Below are positions 8,225 to 14,821 of a stretch of DNA of 64,000 bases, piece by piece. The DNA lies in assembly GCF_014647415.1 (NCBI RefSeq), contig NZ_BMPD01000007.1, positions 84,183 to 148,182 of the forward strand, given 5' to 3'. The notes under the pieces were generated by a model. The model was not told where the DNA came from and ran no database searches. It saw only the letters and a program-made list of their open reading frames with translations. This DNA is from Haloarcula sebkhae. GTDB lineage: Archaea > Halobacteriota > Halobacteria > Halobacteriales > Haloarculaceae. Within the stretch, counting starts at the first letter, position 1, and every line of letters begins with the position of its first letter. The position numbers were made by a program, and so were the translations under genes.

Positions 8225-8620
8225 CTACGCCAGATGCGACACCTCTGAAGGTTCCTCCACGTTGTCGAACTCACCTCGTCCAACCGGCTCCCAATCCTCA
8301 CCCGGCTTCGGACTCCACCAGTCGACCTCGTAGGCGCCCGGTGCACCTATGATCTTCACGCGCGCTGACCCATCAGGCAGGTCGCGGCGCAGTTTTTCAT
8401 CAACGTGGAGGTTCCAGGTCGTGTCGGTATCGAAGCAGGCGAGCACGGCCTCCTCGTAGCCGCGTGTTTCTCGGGATTCTTGGAGTTCGACCTGGGTGTT
8501 GCAGTTCTTGCAGAACACCCCCTCGAAGGGGATGTGAGTGAAGACTTCCTGCCCGCAGACGGGGCACCAGAGGAACTCAAACAGTGCCTCACTGTGTCGG
8601 TCAAGTTCTTCGAGAGTCAT
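8225..8620 (-). CDS. zinc-ribbon protein, 131 aa
   Basis: Starts at MTLEELDRHSEALFEFLW, 21 bases after a hairpin leader. C19, C22, C37 and C40 (CPVCG and CKNCN) form a zinc ribbon. The remainder is a small beta domain (ACFDTDTTWNLHVDE, GAPGAYEVDWWSPKPGEDW). I recognise the opening as a common haloarchaeal accessory-genome family of unknown function, often found beside the next gene upstream. Likely cytoplasmic. The role could be DNA or RNA binding, but no catalytic motif is visible. Confidence 0.75.
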   Translation of the reverse strand: MTLEELDRHSEALFEFLWCPVCGQEVFTHIPFEGVFCKNCNTQVELQESRETRGYEEAVLACFDTDTTWNLHVDEKLRRDLPDGSARVKIIGAPGAYEVDWWSPKPGEDWEPVGRGEFDNVEEPSEVSHLA

Positions 8621-8641
8621 TGGTTGACTACCCCGGCCGTC

Positions 8642-8664
8642 CCGGGCCACCACCTCGTGCCCGG
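8642..8664 (-). promoter_or_regulatory. leader hairpin, variant copy 5
   Basis: CTGTTTTTCGG, then a 6-bp stem (CCGGGC/GCCCGG) closing an 11-base loop ACGAGGTGGTG, two bases longer than the norm but close to CGAGGGGTG. The ATG at 8620 follows 21 bases later. Confidence 0.5.
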
Positions 8665-8693
8665 CCGAAAAACAGCACCCAGCGCTCATTTAC

Positions 8694-9059
8694 TCACCGT
8701 TCGGCGCCGTAGACGATGCATGAGGGGGCTTCGTACCCACAGTTAGGACAGTCGTACCACCGCTGGACTTTCGCCCCGTCTGCTGCCTTCTCGCCGATGA
8801 GGACGTCGTCGTTCGTACACTCCGGACAGCTGAGGTCCGGTGTGGGACGCTCCCGGAGCTCTTCACGGAATGACTTCGCGTCTTTCGTCTCGTACCCCTG
8901 CGACCAGACCGGGTAGCCGTCGACGAGGATTGCTCCACGCCATTTGTACCGATACGAATCCGGCGCTTGATACAGGACAGCTCGCGCAGCGGTCTCGGTG
9001 TTCCGATACGCGAGCGTAGGCGAGCGGCTCTCACGTCGCCAGTTGGTGATGCGGGGCAT
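8694..9059 (-). CDS. zinc-ribbon protein, 121 aa
   Basis: A basic N-terminus (MPRITNWRRESRSPTLAYRN) is followed by a beta domain (YKWRGAILVDGYPVWSQGYE) and a C-terminal zinc ribbon made by C78, C81, C104 and C107 (CPECTND and CPNCGYEAPSC). It lies three bases after the stop of the 163-residue gene, so the two are probably co-transcribed and coupled. The family is common in haloarchaeal plasmids and has no assigned function. Nucleic-acid binding is the reasonable guess from the ribbon and basic arm. Confidence 0.75.
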   Translation of the reverse strand: MPRITNWRRESRSPTLAYRNTETAARAVLYQAPDSYRYKWRGAILVDGYPVWSQGYETKDAKSFREELRERPTPDLSCPECTNDDVLIGEKAADGAKVQRWYDCPNCGYEAPSCIVYGAER

Positions 9060-9062
9060 CGT

Positions 9063-9554
9063 TCAGAAGTGGACGTCAGCTGGCACGATCCAGAGCTCCT
9101 CACTCTCCTCGAGGAGTCGGTCCAGCTGTCCACGGTGGCGAATGCCGGTTCCGTGTTCGGTGTACAGGAAGATCGTCTGGCCGTCGTACGCACCGACCTG
9201 GTGGAAAGCGTGCCGGGCGAGGGCCTCGTCGCGCATGATTTCCTCGTCGGAGAGTTCGTCGATGGCCTCTTTCACCCGCTCGAGGTTGCGCTCGAACTCC
9301 TCCTTCGTCGCCTCCCAGCCACGCTCGAGGAGATCCTGGCCGTCGTCGGAGTCGACCGGGGCTGCAGTCGGCAACTCTCCCCATCGCGCCTTCCCCGCAA
9401 CGGACGTGTCCTCCTCGTCGAACGTGACGTAGTAGTCGAAGACGGCGCCGGCGTGTGGGTCCGCGCCGACCAAGCGGTCGAACACCGACTTTCCGGTGGC
9501 CAGCGCGTCGTCGTGCGTCGATGCCTCTACCAGTGCGTAAATCACCATGTGCAT
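9063..9554 (-). CDS. conserved haloarchaeal protein, 163 aa (intact copy)
   Basis: Starts at MHMVIYALVEAST. The duplicate at 13866-14364 begins with the same residues, which supports this start over an upstream GTG. Residues 1-60 form an alpha/beta unit with FDYYVTFDEEDTSVAGKARW. The middle is a long charged helix (ATKEEFERNLERVKEAIDEL), and the end is a conserved block, HAFHQVGAYDG to GIRHRGQLDRLLEES to LWIVPADVHF. Soluble, with no metal motif. It heads an operon with the 121-residue zinc-ribbon gene. Function is unknown. The intact/decayed duplicate shows the locus is a moving cassette. Confidence 0.75.
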   Translation of the reverse strand: MHMVIYALVEASTHDDALATGKSVFDRLVGADPHAGAVFDYYVTFDEEDTSVAGKARWGELPTAAPVDSDDGQDLLERGWEATKEEFERNLERVKEAIDELSDEEIMRDEALARHAFHQVGAYDGQTIFLYTEHGTGIRHRGQLDRLLEESEELWIVPADVHF

Positions 9555-9604
9555 CTCGAACACCTCGAAACGCCGACGCACCGGGTGTCGTTGCTCGCTC
9601 CAGC

Positions 9605-9629
9605 TGCGCCGGCACCCATCGCCGGCGCA
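9605..9629 (-). promoter_or_regulatory. leader hairpin, copy 6 (GCGCCGG stem)
   Basis: GGTTGTTTC, then an 8-bp stem around the loop CGATGGGTG, identical in stem and loop to copy 4. The ATG at 9554 is 50 bases downstream. Confidence 0.75.
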
Positions 9630-9768
9630 GAAACAACCTCTCCCGCTCTGTTGAAATCCTCAGCAGGTGAAACGTCTTGACCCGGTTGTGATCAATAAAA
9701 ATAGTGTATCTAACGGCTGTTCCTGTTGGAGAGGTAATCAACCTATTTTTGTAATTCAGGAGAAATTT

Positions 9769-9966
9769 ATGAATATGGCCTCCGACCCTCTCCTCAGTAC
9801 TGAGACAAAGATAACGCTGGTATTCATGTTTTTTGGCCTCACAGCGTGGTACTTGGCAACAGAGTACGCTAATAGCGATGTGTTAGAGCTTGCGGCGTTA
9901 TTCGGAATTGGTATTGTGCTTCCAACGTTGCTAAACGAACGACGTCGGCACTCACGGATGGAGTGA
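9769..9966 (+). CDS. small membrane protein, 65 aa
   Basis: Begins MNMASDPLLSTETK, just after a Shine-Dalgarno-like AGGAG about seven bases upstream. Two hydrophobic helices follow (ITLVFMFFGLTAWYLATEY and LELAALFGIGIVLPTLL) and a basic tail (NERRRHSRME), so both ends should be cytosolic. A longer frame reaches back to 9667 but lacks membrane-protein composition and a good start. The stretch is AT-rich. Function unknown; the size resembles small holin- or toxin-like proteins, but nothing specific supports that. Confidence 0.55.
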   Translation: MNMASDPLLSTETKITLVFMFFGLTAWYLATEYANSDVLELAALFGIGIVLPTLLNERRRHSRME

Positions 9967-10354
9967 CAGACTCACGCTCTGTATTCCGCATCGCTCCAAG
10001 AAATCAAACGAGCACGTAGTAATCACACAGTAGATTCGCTGTAGAAATATACCACTCTGCTGTTATATCTAACACTCAGAGTGTCTTGTCGCGGTTGTAC
10101 GTGAAACTGACGATACAGTGAATTGTCAAATGGGTTAAGTCGTCACCCTCCGCAGTGGCTTACGGTCTGCTCCGGTCTACGGTCATCACACCGACGAGCC
10201 GTCCCGACCAGTAGACCGCCCCACCGACTACCTCGCGGTCGTGGTAGTTAGCGCGTATCGATGATAGATTTGCTCGGCTCCTCGTTACGTAAAATAGAAT
10301 ACGAATTACATAACTCGGGTAGAATAAATAGGAGCACGATACATTCCTGTGATT
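9967..10354. other. gene-poor gap with a coding remnant
   Basis: No complete gene. On the minus strand 10160-10249 encodes an acidic haloarchaeal-looking C-terminus (NYHDREVVGGAVYWSGRL, then VGVMTVDRSRP and a stop) that runs upstream into AT-rich sequence of non-coding character, so it looks like the tail of a lost gene. An AATAAATA box at 10323-10330 serves the next gene. Confidence 0.35.
10323..10330 (+). promoter_or_regulatory. TATA box of small membrane gene
   Basis: AATAAATA centred about 28 bases before the ATG at 10355, the spacing that gives a leaderless transcript in haloarchaea. Confidence 0.45.
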
Positions 10355-10537
10355 ATGGAACAATCAACTACCCAATGGGTACTGGCAATTCTATGGTTAG
10401 TCCTTCTACTCGGAGTTCTATATGCGCTGGCCGCAGACACCGACTTACTTTTCCAAGTCATTGCCGCGATTGCGGTTGCTCTTGGTACTACCATGTCAGC
10501 ATTACGGCTTCGGCGTCAACGCAGGGCGCAAAAATGA
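10355..10537 (+). CDS. small membrane protein, 60 aa
   Basis: Begins MEQSTTQWVLAILWLVLLL. Two tight hydrophobic helices (about 8-27 and 33-50) are followed by a basic tail (RLRRQRRAQK), giving a hairpin topology with cytosolic ends. The TATA box 28 bases upstream suggests a leaderless transcript. It resembles the preceding 65-residue protein in plan but not in sequence. Function is not recognised. Confidence 0.55.
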   Translation: MEQSTTQWVLAILWLVLLLGVLYALAADTDLLFQVIAAIAVALGTTMSALRLRRQRRAQK

Positions 10538-10676
10538 ACAATACGCATCTGTACTGAAGAGGCGTTACCACTGAATAAAGAAAACCGTATTGGCAACTAC
10601 TGATAAATGATCATTCCATCGCCATTAGGAACTAGATATCAGCATAGAAAATGACTACCTGATTGATGTAGTATAC

Positions 10677-11912
10677 TTATGCAATCATAACGGTACTTCC
10701 CTCAACTGCATCAGCGATCCACTGTGGGTGCATTGGTAATATTTGACTCGGGAGTCGGTCTGTGTCGAAGAATCCGACCTCAAGTGCCTCATCGTGATCT
10801 GCTTCAAGCGTGCCGCCGTCGATGCTACATGAAAAACAGTTCGTCACGAAATGGACCGTCTCCCCAGACGGATACGAGAATACCTGCTGGTGCGGGTGGG
10901 AGTACACCCCCGTTAGTCGGTCTGCTGTAATTTGAAGACCTGTCTCTTCCTGTACCTCTCGCGAAATTGCCTCCTCAACCGGTTCGCCTCGTTCAACTGT
11001 CCCCGTCGGGAGTGCCCATTGTTCTCTGTCGGCCCGCTTCACCAGTAATACCTCTCCTGACTCGTTCAAGACGACCGCACCTACCCCAGGTCGGATATCC
11101 TCTGGCCACGAGTACTGGGGATTATCCCAGGGAGTCACTGTCTGTGAGAACAACTCCGCAAGTGATCGAATCACGGCATCGGGATGAGTGAAATCTCGGG
11201 CCGAGGCTGCGACAGGTGCTTCATTTGCGACCAGAATTCCAGTGAGACCCGCACGGTGTGCGCCGAGGATATCCGTTGCTGGATTATCACCGATGACGAC
11301 CGCATCCTGATCGAGGGAGATTCCTTCGAGAGCTACCTCAAACATCAGGGGCTCTGGTTTGCCGACGACAGTAGGCGAGGTTCCTGTCGCTGTTTCGACC
11401 GCGCGAACGATGGCTCCCGCACCAGGCGCGGGACCGTCAGGGGTCGGAAATGAACCGTCCGGATTCGTCCCGATGAATTGTGCCCCTTGATCGATGTGTC
11501 TCGTTGCCCGTCTGATGTCTGCATACGTTGTCTGTTCATCAGCCCCAACAACGACTGCATTCGGAGATTCATTTGTGACGGTGATTCCCTGCTGACGGAG
11601 CTCTGTCCGTAGCCCTTCACTTCCTACCGCCGCTGCCGTGGCGACCCCTTCACGACGAAGGTGAGCTGAAGCCGCCCAAGCTGCTGTTACTATCTCTTCT
11701 TCATCTGCCCTAATTCCGAGTTCACGAAGACGTGATGCGACTGCTTCCCGCGTCGGTCGTGGATCGTTCGTGAGAAACCGGATTTGCTTTTTCTGTTCGT
11801 AGAGCCGATTTACACCGTCAACAGCATGCGGGAGCGCTTCATCCCCAAGATAGATTACGCCATCGAGGTCGAATAGAAACGTTTCGAACCGGTCAGCGAT
11901 CATAACAACCAC
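10677..11912 (-). CDS. NagD-type HAD phosphatase fused to Nudix hydrolase
   Basis: A 411-residue soluble fusion. Residues 1-265 are a HAD phosphatase of the NagD/p-nitrophenyl phosphatase type: motif I FDLDGVIYLGD (D14, D16), motif II LTNDPRPT, lysine motif VVGKPEP and motif IV VIGDNPATDI. Residues about 275-400 are a Nudix domain with an intact box (GTVERGEPVEEAISREVQEE, then TGL) of the GX5EX7REUXEEXGU form. The enzyme could hydrolyse a nucleoside-diphosphate-linked substrate and then dephosphorylate the product; the substrate is unknown. It begins nine bases after the MFS transporter gene stops, so the pair is an operon and the transporter may move its substrate or product. The fusion is the notable point; both active sites look complete. 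Confidence 0.88.
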   Translation of the reverse strand: MVVMIADRFETFLFDLDGVIYLGDEALPHAVDGVNRLYEQKKQIRFLTNDPRPTREAVASRLRELGIRADEEEIVTAAWAASAHLRREGVATAAAVGSEGLRTELRQQGITVTNESPNAVVVGADEQTTYADIRRATRHIDQGAQFIGTNPDGSFPTPDGPAPGAGAIVRAVETATGTSPTVVGKPEPLMFEVALEGISLDQDAVVIGDNPATDILGAHRAGLTGILVANEAPVAASARDFTHPDAVIRSLAELFSQTVTPWDNPQYSWPEDIRPGVGAVVLNESGEVLLVKRADREQWALPTGTVERGEPVEEAISREVQEETGLQITADRLTGVYSHPHQQVFSYPSGETVHFVTNCFSCSIDGGTLEADHDEALEVGFFDTDRLPSQILPMHPQWIADAVEGSTVMIA

Positions 11913-11921
11913 GTAGTGGTA

Positions 11922-13121
11922 TCACTTATTTATATTTGACTCTGCGGTTCTAAATACGACGTTTGGGGTGGCTGCCAGTAACGCTCCAGCACCTAACATA
12001 AAAACGAGCGCGAGCACGGCAAGCATCAGGAGTGGGCCACTCATGTCCGCCACCACGCCACCGATGGCTCGGAAGGTGATTGCAGATACCCCGCCTCCCA
12101 GTGAGACAGCACTCAGAATCGTCGCTCGTCGGCGGTCAGGCGTTCGTTCATTGACAACACTGTACTGAAAAGTTTGGCTGACCTTCCAGATTGCCTCCAT
12201 TCCAATGAAGGACGGGACAGCGAGAGCTGGCACCACCGGTAGCAGTATGAAGCTCCCAGCCAGCAAAAATGGGGCCACGAGAAACCACCCACGGCGTCCA
12301 ATAGTGCGCTCAATCCTGCCGGTAGTAGCGCTTGCCCCGGCAGCGACAATATTGAAACTCGCATACAGTCCTCCGACCGCGGCAACGGGAAGCCCAACCT
12401 GACTACCAGCAACGATCGGCTGGATGAACGTCTTCGCGACCTCAACGAGACCAAAGAGCAGAATCGTGTATCCAACGAAACTTCGCACCCCCGGCTGATC
12501 AAATAGGTGCTTCAAATCTCTCCGTGTTGTCAACAGGTGCCACGACTCCGACTGTGACCGGCTTGACTCGTCTGAGACCGCCGGAAATGAAAAGACGATG
12601 ACCGCATTAACTGCTAACAACCCTGCAGTGAGTATGAATGGAGCAATAATTAGTCTACTGTAGAGGACGCCACCGATGACGGCCGTTACCGCAGTGGCAG
12701 CTAATTTGAGTGCTTGGCCTCGACCGCGGACGTGGGTGTAGGTGTCCGACGCACCGAACTGCGTGAGTGCATCATAGAGCCACGCATCGGCTGTCCCGGA
12801 CCGAAACGTGGTTCCAACTGCCCAGGTCGCAAGCGCGAACGCGAGTGGCACCAGCGTCTGAGCAAAAGCAAGTCCGCCGATACCCACTGCCGTCACAACC
12901 GCGGCCAAAAGTAGACTTTGTCGCCGACCCAAGCGGTCGCCGATATATCCGGTTGGAATCTCAGCGAGAACGAGAGCTGCCCAATATAAGGCTCCAAGAA
13001 ATCCTATGTCGGTGTATGAAAGACCCCGGGCTTGGAGCAATAGAACCCAGACTGGAGCGATGAGTCCCTGAGTTCCGGTGAGGGAGTACAGATAATAGCG
13101 CCGCCTGAGCTTGCCTACCAT
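11922..13121 (-). CDS. MFS transporter
   Basis: A 399-residue protein with about twelve hydrophobic helices in two six-helix halves. The loop 2-3 signature of the major facilitator superfamily is present as GYIGDRLGRRQSLLL, and its counterpart in the second half is GRIERTIGRRGWFLV. There is no signal peptide. The likely role is secondary export or uptake of a small molecule; the substrate cannot be read from the sequence. It is the first gene of an operon with the HAD-Nudix fusion. A TATA box lies at 13167-13175. Confidence 0.9.
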   Translation of the reverse strand: MVGKLRRRYYLYSLTGTQGLIAPVWVLLLQARGLSYTDIGFLGALYWAALVLAEIPTGYIGDRLGRRQSLLLAAVVTAVGIGGLAFAQTLVPLAFALATWAVGTTFRSGTADAWLYDALTQFGASDTYTHVRGRGQALKLAATAVTAVIGGVLYSRLIIAPFILTAGLLAVNAVIVFSFPAVSDESSRSQSESWHLLTTRRDLKHLFDQPGVRSFVGYTILLFGLVEVAKTFIQPIVAGSQVGLPVAAVGGLYASFNIVAAGASATTGRIERTIGRRGWFLVAPFLLAGSFILLPVVPALAVPSFIGMEAIWKVSQTFQYSVVNERTPDRRRATILSAVSLGGGVSAITFRAIGGVVADMSGPLLMLAVLALVFMLGAGALLAATPNVVFRTAESNINK

Positions 13122-13146
13122 GATTTGTGCGTTTACACTTGGGCAG

Positions 13147-13623
13147 TTATTGGCGTCGAGATTCAGATATAAATTGTCGGTCTGACTGAACAGTACAGAT
13201 TTGAATCGATACTTCGGAACCAGTTATTGAGGGACTCGTTGAAACGACTGTCCAAAGAAAGACACGTTCATGCCCACTCTCATGGCAAAATTCCATTGCC
13301 CGTTCTAGTAGTCTCCGGCCGAGTCCATTACCGTGGAGTGCCGGGTCAAGAATGAAATACCGGAGCTGTAACCCCTCCTCGCCAGCGTTACGACTGTCGA
13401 TAATGATGCCACCTCTTACGGTCTGGTTCTCATCAACGACGGTCCAGAGTCCATCATCGTCTGGGTCGTATCGACCAACAAATTCAGCGATACCCTCTGC
13501 TGTTTCGACCTCAAATTGCGGACCAAGTTCCCAGAGCTCCCTGTAGTACGTCGTATGTAGCTCAGTCAGCGGGGAATGACACCCGGTAAGTAACCCTCCT
13601 GAATATCCAATCCTGACATCCAC
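13147..13623 (-). CDS. GNAT acetyltransferase, C-terminally damaged
   Basis: A 158-residue frame. Residues about 45-115 show the GNAT core: WTVVDENQTVRGGIII, then LQLRYFILDPALHGNGLGRR (acetyl-CoA binding R/Q-x-x-G-x-G/A in the form GNGLGRRLL), then a FCHESGHERVFLWT strand. After FLWTVV, where the last helix and strand (motif B) should follow, the sequence becomes unrelated and runs through the MFS promoter, so the gene was probably broken by a rearrangement. GTG is the start, 25 bases after a TATA box at 13644-13652, giving a leaderless transcript. The protein may lack activity. Confidence 0.65.
   Translation of the reverse strand: MDVRIGYSGGLLTGCHSPLTELHTTYYRELWELGPQFEVETAEGIAEFVGRYDPDDDGLWTVVDENQTVRGGIIIDSRNAGEEGLQLRYFILDPALHGNGLGRRLLERAMEFCHESGHERVFLWTVVSTSPSITGSEVSIQICTVQSDRQFISESRRQ
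13167..13175 (-). promoter_or_regulatory. TATA box of MFS operon
   Basis: AATTTATAT on the minus strand, about 45 bases before the MFS start codon and inside the tail of the acetyltransferase frame. A short leader of about 20 bases would follow. Confidence 0.5.
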
Positions 13624-13643
13624 TCACAGATACAGCTGAACTG

Positions 13644-13652
13644 TATAAATAT
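13644..13652 (-). promoter_or_regulatory. TATA box of acetyltransferase gene
   Basis: ATATTTATAC on the minus strand, centred about 25 bases before the GTG at 13623. Confidence 0.5.
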
Positions 13653-13865
13653 CGACCCCCTGCTCCAGCAGGGAGTTGAACCACTAAAACAGGCCAGATG
13701 AGCTGTAGCCACAGAAAACGGTTCGTTGAGAGTTTCCGACCGTTTCGATATTGAGTAATACGGCTGCCTACCTACGTGGACAGGCAGAGTGTGTCCAAAA
13801 TCCACAGTTTGAGTGTAAACAGTATTCGATTAATGTAGAGCCTGCCATTGTCGGGACTTATTTAG

Positions 13866-14364
13866 TCAGAAGTGAACGTCTGCGGGGACGATCCAGAGTG
13901 CCTGACTATCTTGGTTCTCCTCAAGGATTCGATCGAGCTGGCCACGATGTCGAATTCCCTGTGCGTGCTGGTCGTACATCGAGACGGACGGCCCCTCGTA
14001 GGCGCCAACCTGGTGGAAGGCGTGCCGGGCGAGGTCTTCGTCGCGCATAATCGCCTCGTCACTGAGCTCGTCGAGCGCCTCTTTACCCGGTTGAGGTTCC
14101 GCTGGAACTCCTCTTTCGTGGCGCTCCAGGCCCGGTCGAGGAGTTCACCACCCTTCTCTGAGTTAATATCCGCCGCCGTCGGCAGATCTCCCCAGCGGGC
14201 CTTCCCGGCCACCATCGTCTCGTCTTCGTCGAACGTGACATAGTAGTCAAACACGGCGCAGCCGTGGGGTTTGCTCCGACGAGCCGGTCGAAGACTGCTT
14301 TCCCCTCGACTAGGGCGTCGTGCTGTGTCGGTGCTTCAACCAGTGCGTAGATGACCATATGCAT
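13866..14364 (-). pseudogene. frameshifted duplicate of the 163-aa gene at 9063-9554
   Basis: Three frames together reproduce the intact copy: MHMVIYALVEAPTQHDAL to RLVGANP in one frame, FDYYVTFDEDETMVAGKARW to FQRNLNRVK in a second (change near 14265), and MRDEDLARHAFHQVGAYEG to LWIVPADVHF in a third (change near 14080). Two small indels therefore destroy a gene otherwise very similar to the 9063-9554 copy. The leader hairpin upstream (14421-14443) is intact, so the regulatory site has outlived the coding sequence or the damage is recent. The divergence is spread out, suggesting an old duplication or separate acquisition. Confidence 0.85.
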
Positions 14365-14420
14365 CTGTTTCACCTCGGATCGCCGACTCACCGGGCACGG
14401 CTTGGCGCTGTCTGCTCGGT

Positions 14421-14443
14421 GCGCCGGCACCCATCGCCGGCGC
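14421..14443 (-). promoter_or_regulatory. leader hairpin, copy 7 (GCGCCGG stem)
   Basis: GGTTTTTGA, then a 7-bp GCGCCGG/CCGGCGC stem around the loop CGATGGGTG, 56 bases before the first codon of the pseudogene. Confidence 0.75.
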
Positions 14444-14470
14444 TCAAAAACCAGCTTCGTGAGATCACGT

Positions 14471-14685
14471 TCAGGGATCGGCTGTCCGCTCGACGGTGAT
14501 CGTCAGACTCCCCGACTCGTAGTCGGCCTCGAAGTCGACGGTGTATGCGTCCGAGTCGTATGCGGCGTGGTAGGCACGGTGTAGTTCGAGCGATCCGGTC
14601 GCCTTGAAGTGGAAGAACGCAGCTGAGGTGTAGGATTTGCTCTGGGTTTCGATCTTCGACCCGACGGATGCGGGGGAGGTTTATA
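14471..14685 (-). pseudogene. 5'-truncated gene remnant
   Basis: An open frame of 71 codons with haloarchaeal composition and no start codon: it follows a TAA and reads SVGSKIETQSKSYTSAAFFH, then SLELHRAYHAAYDSDAYTVD, then SGSLTITVERTADP and TGA. It should be the C-terminus of a beta-rich protein whose 5' part was lost where the AT-rich HsdM island begins, so the breakpoint near 14685 probably marks the island boundary. The parent family is not recognised. Confidence 0.55.
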
Positions 14686-14790
14686 CTTCCTTAGTGCATC
14701 AAGAGATATATCCGAAGGTGCTCTTCGTCCGCCGTAGAGCTAGTAAATCAGCGAAATCGAACTACCGGGTGGAATATAATAATCCTCAAC

Positions 14791-14799
14791 TATATTGTT
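14791..14799 (+). promoter_or_regulatory. TATA box of HsdM-like gene
   Basis: AACTATATT, centred about 27 bases before the ATG at 14822, implying a leaderless transcript. Confidence 0.45.
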
Positions 14800-14821
14800 G
14801 TCAAGTGAATAGTCAAAACCG

